Source: an uncultured Spirochaetaceae bacterium (GTDB lineage: Bacteria; Spirochaetota; Spirochaetia; Treponematales; Treponemataceae). Taken from it: 25,645 bases of DNA. The notes under the pieces are model-generated. The model was not told the origin of the DNA, did no database searches, and saw nothing but the letters and a program-made list of their open reading frames with translations. The DNA lies in the NCBI GenBank assembly GCA_902797925.1, contig CADBUT010000419.1, positions 1 to 25,645 on the forward strand, given 5' to 3'. Positions 6,811-14,162 of the stretch are shown in pieces. Position 1 is the stretch's first letter. Each line of letters opens with the position of its first letter. The position numbers and the translations under genes were made by a program.

Positions 6811-6863
6811 ATGCAAAGATAATTTTCGTAAATATTTACTGCATCGTTAGATAGGGGATTATT

Positions 6864-8759
6864 ATGAAACTGACAAGAAACTATCTTATTATATTTTTGC
6901 TTTTGTCCTATGCCGGCGGTTTTTATCTGCGGTGGTATCAGCTTGAATTTTTTTATAGAATTCTTCCTACATATTTTTCTGGAATAGGTTCTACATTATT
7001 TGCCACATTTGTGCTGATGCTAACAATGGGCTCGTACAACTTTGTTGTTCTTAACAGATTCACTAAGGTTATAAAAAAAATCAAGAACGGTGAAAAAATA
7101 ACAGATGAAGAGCGTAAAATGGCAATCCGCTCACAGTCAAAGATAAACATCATTTCTTTGATTACAAATATGATTGGCTTTGGTGTAGGCCAGGCTTTTG
7201 CAATTATAGTAGACATAAAAAATGAAGTAATTGTTTTTGTTCCAAGCCGCATAACACTCATTATGATTCAGGCAATACTTATAGGCTGTCTTATAGCGAT
7301 TTTCGAAATCTTTATAGTGGGTGTACTTATGCGTGATGACCGGCGTCTGCTTAAGATTCATTCTGTAGACGAGCTTGACCACGATATAAGATTTTCAATC
7401 AAATATAAGATTATCTTTTCAAGCGTTGTGATTCTCGGGCTTATGGGCTTGCAGTGTTTCTGTCTTCCATATCAGATTATCTTTGGCGACTGCGGCGCGC
7501 CTGTTGAAGATATGATGAGCGAATACCTCAGGCATTTTCCGAAAGTATTTATTGCAACCTTTATTCCTTGTATTGCTTTGGTTTATGTTCTTGCATCTGA
7601 TATTAAGTCGCGTATTCAGCACACAGCTGTGCGCGTCCGGGATATTGGCAGCAAAGGCGATTTAACATCCCGGATTGATATTGCCATGCATGATGATATT
7701 GGCGCGCTTTCTACTGAGATAAATCTTTTCATGAAAGATCTTGCTTCAATGGTACAGGACATAAAGACAGAAACTTATATAGTAGAGAATTCTGCTGAAA
7801 ATTTAAGTGAATCGCTTAAAGTTTCAAATGATGCTTTATCAAATATGAAGCAGACTGCAGAAAAAATCATGAAAGAAGGCGAGCTCCAGAAAGAGCTTGT
7901 AGAAAATGCAAGAGACGATGTTGTTAATGTTACCAGAAGTGTTCTTGACGTTGAGCAGCAGATTGAACAGCAGACTGCTTCAGTACGCAACAGTTCAAGC
8001 TCTGTATCTGAAATGGCAGAAAACATTGAGGCTGTTGCGGAGCTTGCCCAGCAGGCTGACACTGTTTCAACCAGCTTGAAGGAAGCAAGCGAAAAAGGTG
8101 AGGGTGCTATAAAAACTGCTGTCAATGCAATTATGGAAATACAGACTGCTTCAAATGAAGTTCAGGATATTGTCAAGGTCATTCAGAAAATTGCATCTCA
8201 GACAAACCTGCTTTCTATGAACGCTGCAATTGAGGCAGCTCATGCCGGTGCAATCGGTCAGGGCTTTGCAGTTGTTGCCGACGAAGTCCGTTCACTTGCT
8301 TCTTCAAGTTCTGTGAGTGCAAAGAATATTGCAGTGCACATAAAGGATATGGTCGGAAAAATTCAGAACGGTGTAGAATCAATTCAGCAGGCTGGAAATG
8401 CTTTTACAGAAATTAACGCCGGCATTGCAAATACTTCTGATTTGGTCAGAACCATTGCGCACTCAATGGAAGCGCAGCGTATCGGCGCAAACGATACGAT
8501 AAAGTCTACGGAATCTGTTGTAGCTTCAATTGAATTAATTCAGAGTCTGACAAAGCAGCAGCATGAATTTGCTGAAAATGTTGAATCTTCGATTAATAAG
8601 ATTGTTAATGCTTCACAAGAGATTGCAGCTTCACTTGAAAAGAATACTGAAAATTCACGCAAACTTGAATGTGCTATAGATGGTGTTGATTCTTGTGTTA
8701 CAAACAACAGTATGGCAGTTTCAAAAATGCTTGACTGCATTAACGTGTTTAATGTTTAG
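6864..8759 (+). CDS. Methyl-accepting chemotaxis protein with six-TM N-terminus
   Basis: The 631-residue receptor has about six predicted membrane spans in its first 245 residues (near 7-27, 37-64, 93-115, 128-153, 180-200 and 223-245). A HAMP-like segment follows (about 245-300), then a long cytoplasmic helical signalling domain. The hairpin tip is recognisable as QKIASQTNLLSMNAAIEAAH followed by GFAVVADEVRSLA, the surface that contacts CheA and CheW. There is no large periplasmic ligand domain, so sensing is probably by the membrane region or cytoplasmic. The tip differs from the classic form in having AGAIGQG where AGExGRG is usual. It stands alone between its own promoter and a hairpin terminator, with no che genes nearby. 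Confidence 0.95.
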   Translation: MKLTRNYLIIFLLLSYAGGFYLRWYQLEFFYRILPTYFSGIGSTLFATFVLMLTMGSYNFVVLNRFTKVIKKIKNGEKITDEERKMAIRSQSKINIISLITNMIGFGVGQAFAIIVDIKNEVIVFVPSRITLIMIQAILIGCLIAIFEIFIVGVLMRDDRRLLKIHSVDELDHDIRFSIKYKIIFSSVVILGLMGLQCFCLPYQIIFGDCGAPVEDMMSEYLRHFPKVFIATFIPCIALVYVLASDIKSRIQHTAVRVRDIGSKGDLTSRIDIAMHDDIGALSTEINLFMKDLASMVQDIKTETYIVENSAENLSESLKVSNDALSNMKQTAEKIMKEGELQKELVENARDDVVNVTRSVLDVEQQIEQQTASVRNSSSSVSEMAENIEAVAELAQQADTVSTSLKEASEKGEGAIKTAVNAIMEIQTASNEVQDIVKVIQKIASQTNLLSMNAAIEAAHAGAIGQGFAVVADEVRSLASSSSVSAKNIAVHIKDMVGKIQNGVESIQQAGNAFTEINAGIANTSDLVRTIAHSMEAQRIGANDTIKSTESVVASIELIQSLTKQQHEFAENVESSINKIVNASQEIAASLEKNTENSRKLECAIDGVDSCVTNNSMAVSKMLDCINVFNV

Positions 8760-8797
8760 GGTATCTCGAAAAACAGAAGCTTTTCGAGGTTCCCTTT
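8759..8797. terminator. Bidirectional hairpin terminator between convergent genes
   Basis: An imperfect inverted repeat pairs 8759-8772 with 8781-8794 around an 8-nt loop; the CTCGAAAA/TTTTCGAG core is perfect. It begins at the receptor stop codon and ends 8 nt before the stop of the minus-strand metallo-hydrolase gene. U-runs are short on both sides. Confidence 0.6.
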
Positions 8798-8804
8798 AGT
8801 GTTT

Positions 8805-9422
8805 TCAGCCTGTAATAAACTCTTCGCTGCCGGTCTTTTTGCTGTAAGACGGTTTTGACGAAAAAGCCTGCGTATTAAACTGCTTTTCGGATTTTATGGT
8901 AGAAGGCGGCCCATGCCCCGGCATGATCACAAGTTCTTCGTTCTGGCTTAAGATCTTTGTCTTTATGTTTGTTTTCAGTATTTTTTCGGCATAGGCATTG
9001 TTTGTGTTGCCTATAAGTCCCGCCGTCAAAGCATCGCCTGTAAAGAGAATCTTTCCGATTTTATAGACCATTGAATCGGCTGTGTGTCCCGGCACAGAAA
9101 GATAGCCGACCTTTGTGCCTATAAGCTTTAAGATGCCGTCACCTTTGATAATCTTTGTGTCGTCGGCGGCAAGCTCATAGTCGGCTGTGTATACTTTGGG
9201 CTGGTAAATCTTGCGCAGCGTTCTAAGCCCCTTATAGTGGCTGAAATGGTTGTGCGTTATCAGAACAGCTTCAAGCGAAAAATGATTCTGCTCAATCTGC
9301 ATAATCATTTCTTTATTTACCGTTCCGGGGTCAATTATAAGAGCCTGTTTTGTCTGGTCGTTTTCAACGATGTAGCAGTTCGAGAAGCCTTCCAGACACA
9401 AGTGAAAATAAACTTTAATCAT
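8805..9422 (-). CDS. Metallo-beta-lactamase-fold hydrolase with altered metal site
   Basis: The 205-residue protein has the glyoxalase-II-like MBL layout. It includes NCYIVENDQTKQALIIDPG near the N-terminus, the metal motif at 57-62, His113 in PGHTADS, Asp130 in FTGD and His170 in MPGHG. The first motif reads HNHFSH instead of HxHxDH, so Ser61 replaces the Asp that normally ligates the second metal. Activity may therefore rely on one metal or be lost; the other ligands are intact. Candidate substrates are thioesters such as S-lactoylglutathione analogues, but none can be assigned. Its start overlaps the end of the upstream pentapeptide gene by 8 nt, implying translational coupling. Confidence 0.85.
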   Translation of the reverse strand: MIKVYFHLCLEGFSNCYIVENDQTKQALIIDPGTVNKEMIMQIEQNHFSLEAVLITHNHFSHYKGLRTLRKIYQPKVYTADYELAADDTKIIKGDGILKLIGTKVGYLSVPGHTADSMVYKIGKILFTGDALTAGLIGNTNNAYAEKILKTNIKTKILSQNEELVIMPGHGPPSTIKSEKQFNTQAFSSKPSYSKKTGSEEFITG

Positions 9423-10053
9423 TCTGAAGTTCTACTCCCTCTGAAAAATTTGCTTCTCTTGTGTTGGAATGTTTGAAAGACACATTCTCAAAACTTGCTT
9501 CTTGAAAAGAGCTTTGCTTTATGTTGCAGTTTCTGATTGATGTGTTGAAAAGTTTTGCGCGTATAAACCTTGAGTTATACAAGTCTGAGTCGTCAAAAGA
9601 CGACTGCTGGGCTGTTATTCCGTTAAAATTGTTGTGTACTAAGTCTGAATTGGTGAAAAGAACATGTGAAAAAGTGCTGCCGCTGAAACTTGTGAACTGC
9701 ATGTTTGAGTTAAGCAGATTGCAGTCGCTGAAAAGTGAAAAGTCGAGCATCGTCATACGCATTCTGCAGAATTCAGAGTGAATCGAAGAGAATGTGCAGT
9801 TTCTTAAGTCGCAGCCGTAAAACTTTTTGCCGCTCAAGTCTATGTTGCTGAAATGAATGCCTGACATGCTTAAGCCAATTATTTTGTCATGGTTCTCTAT
9901 GTATTTGTAGACATTGTAGCGTGTTTCTTCGGCATTTTCATCGTGTTCAAGACAGAAAAATTCTGCATTGTTTAAAATGCTGCCGTTTCCGTCAATACGC
10001 GATACTGCTAAATTTCTGCATCCGGGATATTGGCATAATCCAATTGAAAACAT
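9415..10053 (-). CDS. Pentapeptide-repeat protein with N-terminal zinc-knuckle-like motif
   Basis: The 212-residue protein starts with a possible C-C-C-H metal site (Cys7, Cys12, Cys34, His37). From about residue 65 to 205 it runs as pentapeptide repeats of the A(D/N)LXX type, such as NIDLS, GCDLRNCTF, DSDLYNSRF and EASFENVSF, which fold as a right-handed quadrilateral beta helix. Some pentapeptide proteins mimic DNA and protect gyrase, but most have no known role. The net charge here is not strikingly acidic, so DNA mimicry is only one possibility. No signal peptide is seen. The ATG has no Shine-Dalgarno and lies 6 nt after a possible -10. It is the first gene of an operon with the MBL protein. 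Confidence 0.85.
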   Translation of the reverse strand: MFSIGLCQYPGCRNLAVSRIDGNGSILNNAEFFCLEHDENAEETRYNVYKYIENHDKIIGLSMSGIHFSNIDLSGKKFYGCDLRNCTFSSIHSEFCRMRMTMLDFSLFSDCNLLNSNMQFTSFSGSTFSHVLFTNSDLVHNNFNGITAQQSSFDDSDLYNSRFIRAKLFNTSIRNCNIKQSSFQEASFENVSFKHSNTREANFSEGVELQND

Positions 10054-10059
10054 GCAATA

Positions 10060-10088
10060 ATGTTATCACATAGACCGGGCTTTGAAAA
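10060..10088 (-). promoter_or_regulatory. Promoter of the pentapeptide/MBL operon, apparently leaderless
   Basis: On the minus strand: TTTTCA (10083-10088), 17-bp spacer, TAACAT (10060-10065). Each hexamer matches consensus at four of six bases. The ATG begins 6 nt after the -10, and there is no Shine-Dalgarno. Confidence 0.4.
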
Positions 10089-10103
10089 GCTTGAAACAGA
10101 AAA

Positions 10104-10132
10104 TTGCAATTTTTGGTGGAATCTTCTATAAT
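10104..10132 (+). promoter_or_regulatory. Promoter of the cysteine-rich protein/murI operon, apparently leaderless
   Basis: TTGCAA at 10104-10109, a 17-bp spacer and a perfect TATAAT at 10127-10132. The ATG at 10139 is 6 nt after the -10, where transcription itself should start. A longer reading frame from a TTG at 10082 would begin inside or upstream of this promoter and is therefore rejected. Confidence 0.65.
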
Positions 10133-10138
10133 GGGCGC

Positions 10139-10429
10139 ATGTGTTGGAAATGCGGAACTGATAACAAAGTAGAGAACCCTGTTTCAAGAAGTGCGGTTTG
10201 CGAAAAATGCGGTGCAGATTTGCGCTGCTGCAAAAACTGCGCCTTTTACGCACCCGGCTCTCATTATGATTGCAGGGAAAATATTGATGAATTGACAGTC
10301 GACAAAGAAAGAGCAAATTTTTGTGATTATTTCCGATATTCGGCTGATAATGCCGGTGTAAAAAAATCTGCCGGAAGCAAAAAAGCCGAAGACGCAAGAA
10401 ATGCTTTCAACAGTTTGTTTGGTGACTAA
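10139..10429 (+). CDS. Small cysteine-rich zinc-ribbon-like protein
   Basis: The 96-residue protein begins with MCWKC and has a second CEKC pair (Cys2, Cys5, Cys21, Cys24), forming a likely four-cysteine zinc ribbon. A second cluster follows: CCKNC (30-34), Cys45 in HYDC and Cys62 in ANFCDYF, possibly a second metal site. The C-terminus (about 70-96) is polar and helical. The order CxNCxFYxPGxHYDC...ANFCDYF looks like a conserved small-protein family, but I know no function. The ATG at 10139 is chosen because it places the first Cys pair at the N-terminus and sits at the predicted transcription start. murI follows 5 nt later, so they are probably cotranscribed. Confidence 0.78.
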   Translation: MCWKCGTDNKVENPVSRSAVCEKCGADLRCCKNCAFYAPGSHYDCRENIDELTVDKERANFCDYFRYSADNAGVKKSAGSKKAEDARNAFNSLFGD

Positions 10430-10434
10430 AAAAC

Positions 10435-11253
10435 ATGGACAGAATACAAATTCTTTTTTTAGATTCCGGCACCGGCGGTCTTCCGTATATGTTGAGCCTG
10501 AAAGAAATTGCGCCTGATGTCCGCTGCGTTTATATAGGTGATACCGCCAATTTTCCGTATGGCGAAAAAACATTGGCACAGATTGAGCAGATGGCGTGCG
10601 AAACGGTTGAACGCGCCATAAAATGCTTTAATCCGCAGATTGTGGTTATTGCGTGCAATACAATGTCTGTGGCGGCGTTGAAGAGCCTGCGCGCAAACTT
10701 CGCAGTGCCGTTTGTGGGCACTGTACCTGCAATAAAGCTTGCAGCTAAATCTACGCAGAATAAGAAGATAGGTCTGCTTGCGACGCGCCACACAATTGAA
10801 GACCCCTATACCGAAGATTTAATAAGCCAGTTTGCGTCTGGCTGCAGCGTGTACAAGCGCGGCGACGGCGAGCTTATCTCTTTTATTGAGCATCATCTTT
10901 TTACTGCTTCGCGCGAAGAGCGGCTGCACGCAATTGCGCCTGCTGTTGAGTTTTTCAAAGATTCGGGTGTTGATACTGTTGTGCTTGCCTGCACTCATTT
11001 TCTGCATCTGCTCTCTGAATTTGAAGAAGCTTTCGGAAGTGCGGTTAAGGTTGTAGATTCGCGCGAAGGTGTTGCAAAGCAGGCGTTGCGTCTGCTTGAA
11101 GAAAGCCCGCGCATCGAAGATTTTGACAGAAAAATCGAGCAAGTGCCCGACATGGGCGTTTTTGTCACTTCGCTTAAGAGCGGCAGCGACGAATTCGAGT
11201 ATGAAAACTGGTGCAAGCTTTCAAATGTGCCGTTCATGGGGCTGCTGCCGTAA
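10435..11253 (+). CDS. murI: Glutamate racemase
   Basis: MurI interconverts L- and D-glutamate, supplying D-Glu for peptidoglycan, in the cytoplasm and without a cofactor. The 272-residue protein starts with the family FLDSGTGGLP motif (8-17) and has YIGDTANFPYG (33-43). The two catalytic cysteines are Cys74 in IACNT and Cys186 in LACTHF. The length is typical (about 265-285). THFLHL replaces the common THYPLL next to the second cysteine. The gene is 5 nt downstream of the cysteine-rich protein gene and is followed by a hairpin terminator. The other peptidoglycan precursor gene in the window is murF. Confidence 0.93.
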   Translation: MDRIQILFLDSGTGGLPYMLSLKEIAPDVRCVYIGDTANFPYGEKTLAQIEQMACETVERAIKCFNPQIVVIACNTMSVAALKSLRANFAVPFVGTVPAIKLAAKSTQNKKIGLLATRHTIEDPYTEDLISQFASGCSVYKRGDGELISFIEHHLFTASREERLHAIAPAVEFFKDSGVDTVVLACTHFLHLLSEFEEAFGSAVKVVDSREGVAKQALRLLEESPRIEDFDRKIEQVPDMGVFVTSLKSGSDEFEYENWCKLSNVPFMGLLP

Positions 11254-11283
11254 AAGCGGCTTTTCTTGAAACGCTGAATCTAT

Positions 11284-11317
11284 AAAAAAAGCCCCGAACG
11301 TGTGTTCAGGGCTTTTT
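11284..11317. terminator. Bidirectional rho-independent terminator between murI and fba
   Basis: GCCCCGAAC (11291-11299) pairs with GTTCAGGGC (11304-11312) with one mismatch and a GTGT loop. It is flanked by an A-run (11284-11290) and a T-run (11313-11317), so it can end transcription from both convergent genes. Confidence 0.88.
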
Positions 11318-11334
11318 GCTTATAGCACCAGCAA

Positions 11335-12333
11335 TTAGAGCTTGTCGTTTGAACCGAGTACGTTCACGATTTTGTGGATGTACATCTTCTTCATGTTCTC
11401 ACGGGCTGGTGTGAGGTACTGGCGCGGGTCAAAGTGAGCCGGATTTTCAGCCAAATATTTGCGGATAGCTGCTGTCATTGCAAGACGAGAGTCTGAGTCA
11501 ATGTTGATTTTGCATACAGCTGATTTTGAAGCTTCGCGGAGCTGTTCTTCTGGAATACCAACAGCGTCAGGGAGTTTTCCGCCGAACTTGTTGATTGTGT
11601 CAACTTCGTCCTGTGGAACTGATGAAGAGCCGTGAAGAACGATTGGGAAGCCAGGGAGCTTCTTTTCGATTGCGTGGAGAACGTCGAAAGCTAATGGTGG
11701 TGGAACAAGCTTGCCTGTTTTCGGATCGCGTGTGCACTGTTCCGGCTTGAATTTATAAGCACCGTGTGAAGTACCGATTGAAATTGCAAGTGAGTCGCAG
11801 CCTGAGCGCTTTGCAAAGTCGATAACTTCTTCCGGCTTTGTGTAGTGAGAAACTTCTGAAGCAACTTCGTCTTCAACACCTGCAAGAACACCAAGCTCTG
11901 CTTCTACAGTTACATCATATTTGTGTGCGTAGTCTACAACTTTCTTTGTAAGAGCAATGTTCTCTTCATACGGAAGTGAAGAACCGTCAATCATTACTGA
12001 GCTGAAGCCCATGTCGATACAGTCTTTGCAAAGTTCAAAAGAATCACCGTGGTCAAGGTGAAGAACAATCTGCGGGTTAGGGCAGCCGAGTTCTTTTGCA
12101 TATTCAACAGCACCCTGTGCCATATAGCGGAGGATTGTTGCGTTTGCGTATTTGCGTGCGCCTTTAGAAACCTGCATGATTACAGGTGATTTTGTTTCAA
12201 CTGCAGCCTGTACGATAGCCTGCATCTGTTCCATTGTGTTAAAGTTGAAAGCTGGAATTGCGTATCCGCCTTTTACGGCTTTTGCAAACATTTCGCGTGT
12301 GTTTACAAGACCGAGATCTTTATAGCTGGTCAT
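11335..12333 (-). CDS. fba: Fructose-bisphosphate aldolase, class II
   Basis: This glycolytic enzyme cleaves fructose-1,6-bisphosphate to DHAP and glyceraldehyde-3-phosphate using Zn2+. The 332-residue protein has the metal and catalytic motif HLDHGD (92-97, with Asp94 and His95), EAELGVLAGVED (144-155), His190 in IGTSHG, His224 in VLHGSS, and the phosphate-binding NIDSDSR near 277-283. The long form with insertions resembles class IIB enzymes. The ATG has AAGGAG nearby and an extended -10 promoter upstream. It is divergent from the flaA pair, an arrangement also recalled from Treponema pallidum (TP0662 beside TP0663-0664). Confidence 0.96.
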   Translation of the reverse strand: MTSYKDLGLVNTREMFAKAVKGGYAIPAFNFNTMEQMQAIVQAAVETKSPVIMQVSKGARKYANATILRYMAQGAVEYAKELGCPNPQIVLHLDHGDSFELCKDCIDMGFSSVMIDGSSLPYEENIALTKKVVDYAHKYDVTVEAELGVLAGVEDEVASEVSHYTKPEEVIDFAKRSGCDSLAISIGTSHGAYKFKPEQCTRDPKTGKLVPPPLAFDVLHAIEKKLPGFPIVLHGSSSVPQDEVDTINKFGGKLPDAVGIPEEQLREASKSAVCKINIDSDSRLAMTAAIRKYLAENPAHFDPRQYLTPARENMKKMYIHKIVNVLGSNDKL

Positions 12334-12359
12334 TTTAACTCCTTAGAATTAGATAAAAT

Positions 12360-12368
12360 ATTATAGCA
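12360..12368 (-). promoter_or_regulatory. Extended -10 promoter of fba
   Basis: On the minus strand TGC followed by a perfect TATAAT (hexamer 12360-12365). The -35 at 17 bp (TTCCTT) is weak, which fits an extended -10 promoter. The leader would be about 20 nt and contains the AAGGAG ribosome-binding site. Confidence 0.55.
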
Positions 12369-12464
12369 ATAGTATTAATTTCAAGGAAAATAATCAATAG
12401 AGAAAACAAAAATGCCGGCTCTTTCCGCACAAAAAATGTAATGCAGACGCTGTGTTTTACAGGG

Positions 12465-12492
12465 TTAAGTTTTAGGCACTTTACGCCGATAT
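12465..12492 (+). promoter_or_regulatory. Sigma-28 (FliA/SigD) type promoter upstream of flaA
   Basis: TTAAGTTT at 12465-12472 matches the TAAAGTTT -35 at seven of eight bases. GCCGATAT at 12485-12492 matches the sigma-28/SigD -10 fully (B. subtilis form). Spacing from TTAA to GCC is 16 bp. A transcript from here would begin near 12499, about 148 nt before flaA. Confidence 0.65.
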
Positions 12493-12562
12493 TTTATAAG
12501 TATTCTTATCTTTACATGGCTGCAATTTTAGCGGTGTGTCTGCACTTATCGTTGTAAATTGT

Positions 12563-12592
12563 TTGACAAAGCTATGGCAAGGGGAATATAAT
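12563..12592 (+). promoter_or_regulatory. Sigma-70 promoter of the flaA pair
   Basis: Perfect TTGACA (12563-12568) and TATAAT (12587-12592) separated by 18 bp. The start near 12599 gives a leader of about 48 nt ending in AAGGAG (12635-12640). The rest of the 313-nt fba-flaA gap holds the sigma-28 site and the fba promoter; I see nothing else in it. Confidence 0.8.
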
Positions 12593-12646
12593 ATCTCGGT
12601 AAGAAGTGTAACGAGCTTTTTCTGACAATAACAAAAGGAGATTTGG

Positions 12647-13375
12647 ATGAAACAGGGCAGATTAAGTGTTTGTCTCGTCCTCGTAAGTTTGCTGTTATTG
12701 CTGCCTATTTTTGGTCAGACGGTAACAACAACAAGTTACGATTCTTTGATGGTCGATGATTTTGATCAGACCGCTGAGAATGGGGACTGGGTTTGGTACG
12801 TTCAGGGCAGCAGATTTGTTGCTGACGGTTATCCCAAACTGCAATATTTTGAGGGAGCGCCGAACTCGGTTAAATACCTTCTCAAAGAGGGAGTTGTCGG
12901 CAAGGTATTAGGCGTTGAATTTGCTTTTAACCGTAAAGGTGACAACTGGGTAGAGATTTTCCCTGCAAAGCAAGATGCAAACGGAAAATATGTTCCACAG
13001 AACCTTCCGTTGAAAGGTGATGTTGACCACGTAGATGTTTGGGTATGGGGCGGCGGATATTCATATAATTTGGATTTGCTTATTCGCGACGCTGACGGAC
13101 GTGTACATTCACTTCCTATGACAAAACTTTCATATGTTGGTTGGAGAAACGTTAAGACAACAATTCCTGGTTGGATTAATCAGCATTCTCGCTTCCGCTC
13201 TGGAGCAAAAACATTGCAGTTTGTAGGATTCCGTATCAGAACAGATCCACAGGCTCCAGTAGATATCTTTACAGTATACTTTGATCAGTTTAAATATCTT
13301 ACAAATACATTCGCAAATGTATATGACGGATATGATCTTGAATCTGTTGTTTTTGATGAGGGGGCTGGACGATGA
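12647..13375 (+). CDS. flaA: Flagellar filament outer layer (sheath) protein, FlaA family, first copy
   Basis: FlaA forms or decorates the sheath around the FlaB core of periplasmic flagella. The 242-residue protein has a Sec signal peptide (about residues 1-24, hydrophobic LVSLLLLLPIFG). The mature domain has family segments such as VLGVEFAFNRKGDNWVEI, VDVWVWGGGYSYNLDLLIRD and FVGFRIRTDPQAPVDIFTVY. Compared with the next gene the two are paralogues of similar length and order of motifs. Its stop overlaps the next start by 4 nt (ATGA), so both are made from one transcript. Which copy corresponds to FlaA1 or FlaA2 of other treponemes cannot be decided here. Confidence 0.9.
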   Translation: MKQGRLSVCLVLVSLLLLLPIFGQTVTTTSYDSLMVDDFDQTAENGDWVWYVQGSRFVADGYPKLQYFEGAPNSVKYLLKEGVVGKVLGVEFAFNRKGDNWVEIFPAKQDANGKYVPQNLPLKGDVDHVDVWVWGGGYSYNLDLLIRDADGRVHSLPMTKLSYVGWRNVKTTIPGWINQHSRFRSGAKTLQFVGFRIRTDPQAPVDIFTVYFDQFKYLTNTFANVYDGYDLESVVFDEGAGR

Positions 13376-14088
13376 AAAAGCTTCTAGTTGCAGCATTAGT
13401 TCTTTTTATGGCTTTCGGTGTTTTTGCACAGTCTTCTTTGTCTGACGCAGATCCTGAAATGCTCGGTGTAGACGCTGCCCGTCAGGCTCTTAGAGAAGTT
13501 TCTCTCGACCTGTTCGAGCGCGAAGGTTCATGGGATGTTGCAATGCCTATCGATGACGGCATTGTATCTGCTAGATTGTTTGACGGTGCTCCTGCTGCAA
13601 AAGAGCCTCTCCCTGTTGGTGTTCCAGAGGGACAGGATGACAGCAAGGTTCTCGGTGTTAAAGTTGACTTTATGCACCGCGGCTACTCAAGCTTCACAAT
13701 TAAAGCTACAAGACCTATTCCTATTGAAGGTGTTACAAAGACAGTTTCAATGTGGGTTTGCGGCCGCAATAACGACCATACATTGACAATCCTCGTTCAG
13801 GATTTCTTTGGAAAGAGCTATGAACTTTATGTAGGAAAGTTGAACTTCTCTGGATGGAAGAAAATGGTTGTTGCTATTCCACCTTCTCCAGATGGAAAGC
13901 GCGGTATTGTTCAGGCTGATCCACGCTACGGCGATAATCCTGGACTTCGTGTAGTCGGATTCCGCATTGATTGTGATCCGCTTCAGGCATACGGTTCTTA
14001 TTACGTTTATTTCGATGATTTGCGCGCAGTTACAGACTTGTACGCAATGGAAAACCGTGATAAAGACGATATGTCAGATAACTGGTAA
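13372..14088 (+). CDS. flaA: Flagellar filament outer layer (sheath) protein, FlaA family, second copy
   Basis: The 238-residue protein has a signal peptide (about 1-19, ending FGVFAQ) and the same domain as the preceding gene. Shared elements are VLGVKVDFMHRGYSSFTI, VSMWVCGRNNDHTLTILVQD, FSGWKKMVVAIP and VVGFRIDCDPLQAYGSYYVYFDD. The C-terminus is acidic (ENRDKDDMSDNW). Translation is coupled to the first copy through a 4-nt overlap, with an AGGGGG ribosome-binding stretch just before. A strong terminator follows the stop. Two different FlaA proteins in stoichiometric supply suggest a mixed or layered sheath, but that is inference. Confidence 0.92.
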   Translation: MKKLLVAALVLFMAFGVFAQSSLSDADPEMLGVDAARQALREVSLDLFEREGSWDVAMPIDDGIVSARLFDGAPAAKEPLPVGVPEGQDDSKVLGVKVDFMHRGYSSFTIKATRPIPIEGVTKTVSMWVCGRNNDHTLTILVQDFFGKSYELYVGKLNFSGWKKMVVAIPPSPDGKRGIVQADPRYGDNPGLRVVGFRIDCDPLQAYGSYYVYFDDLRAVTDLYAMENRDKDDMSDNW

Positions 14089-14106
14089 AATATTTACTGG
14101 TTAGCG

Positions 14107-14136
14107 AAAAGGCTGTCATTTTGACAGCCTTTTTTG
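14107..14136. terminator. Rho-independent terminator after the flaA pair
   Basis: AGGCTGTCA (14110-14118) pairs perfectly with TGACAGCCT (14122-14130) around a 3-nt loop, followed by T-run 14131-14135. A preceding A-run lets it also act on the convergent minus-strand gene. Confidence 0.92.
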
Positions 14137-14162
14137 TTTTAAAAGTTTTTTGATGTTTTAAA

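Noticed and set aside
7775..8125. Minus-strand 116-codon frame in the chemotaxis receptor gene
   Set aside because: Its Ser/Cys-rich translation is the antisense of repetitive helical coding sequence.
10082..10138. Longer N-terminus for the cysteine-rich protein from a TTG at 10082
   Set aside because: No Shine-Dalgarno, and it would start upstream of a near-perfect promoter whose start coincides with the ATG at 10139. The extension lacks the cysteine pattern.
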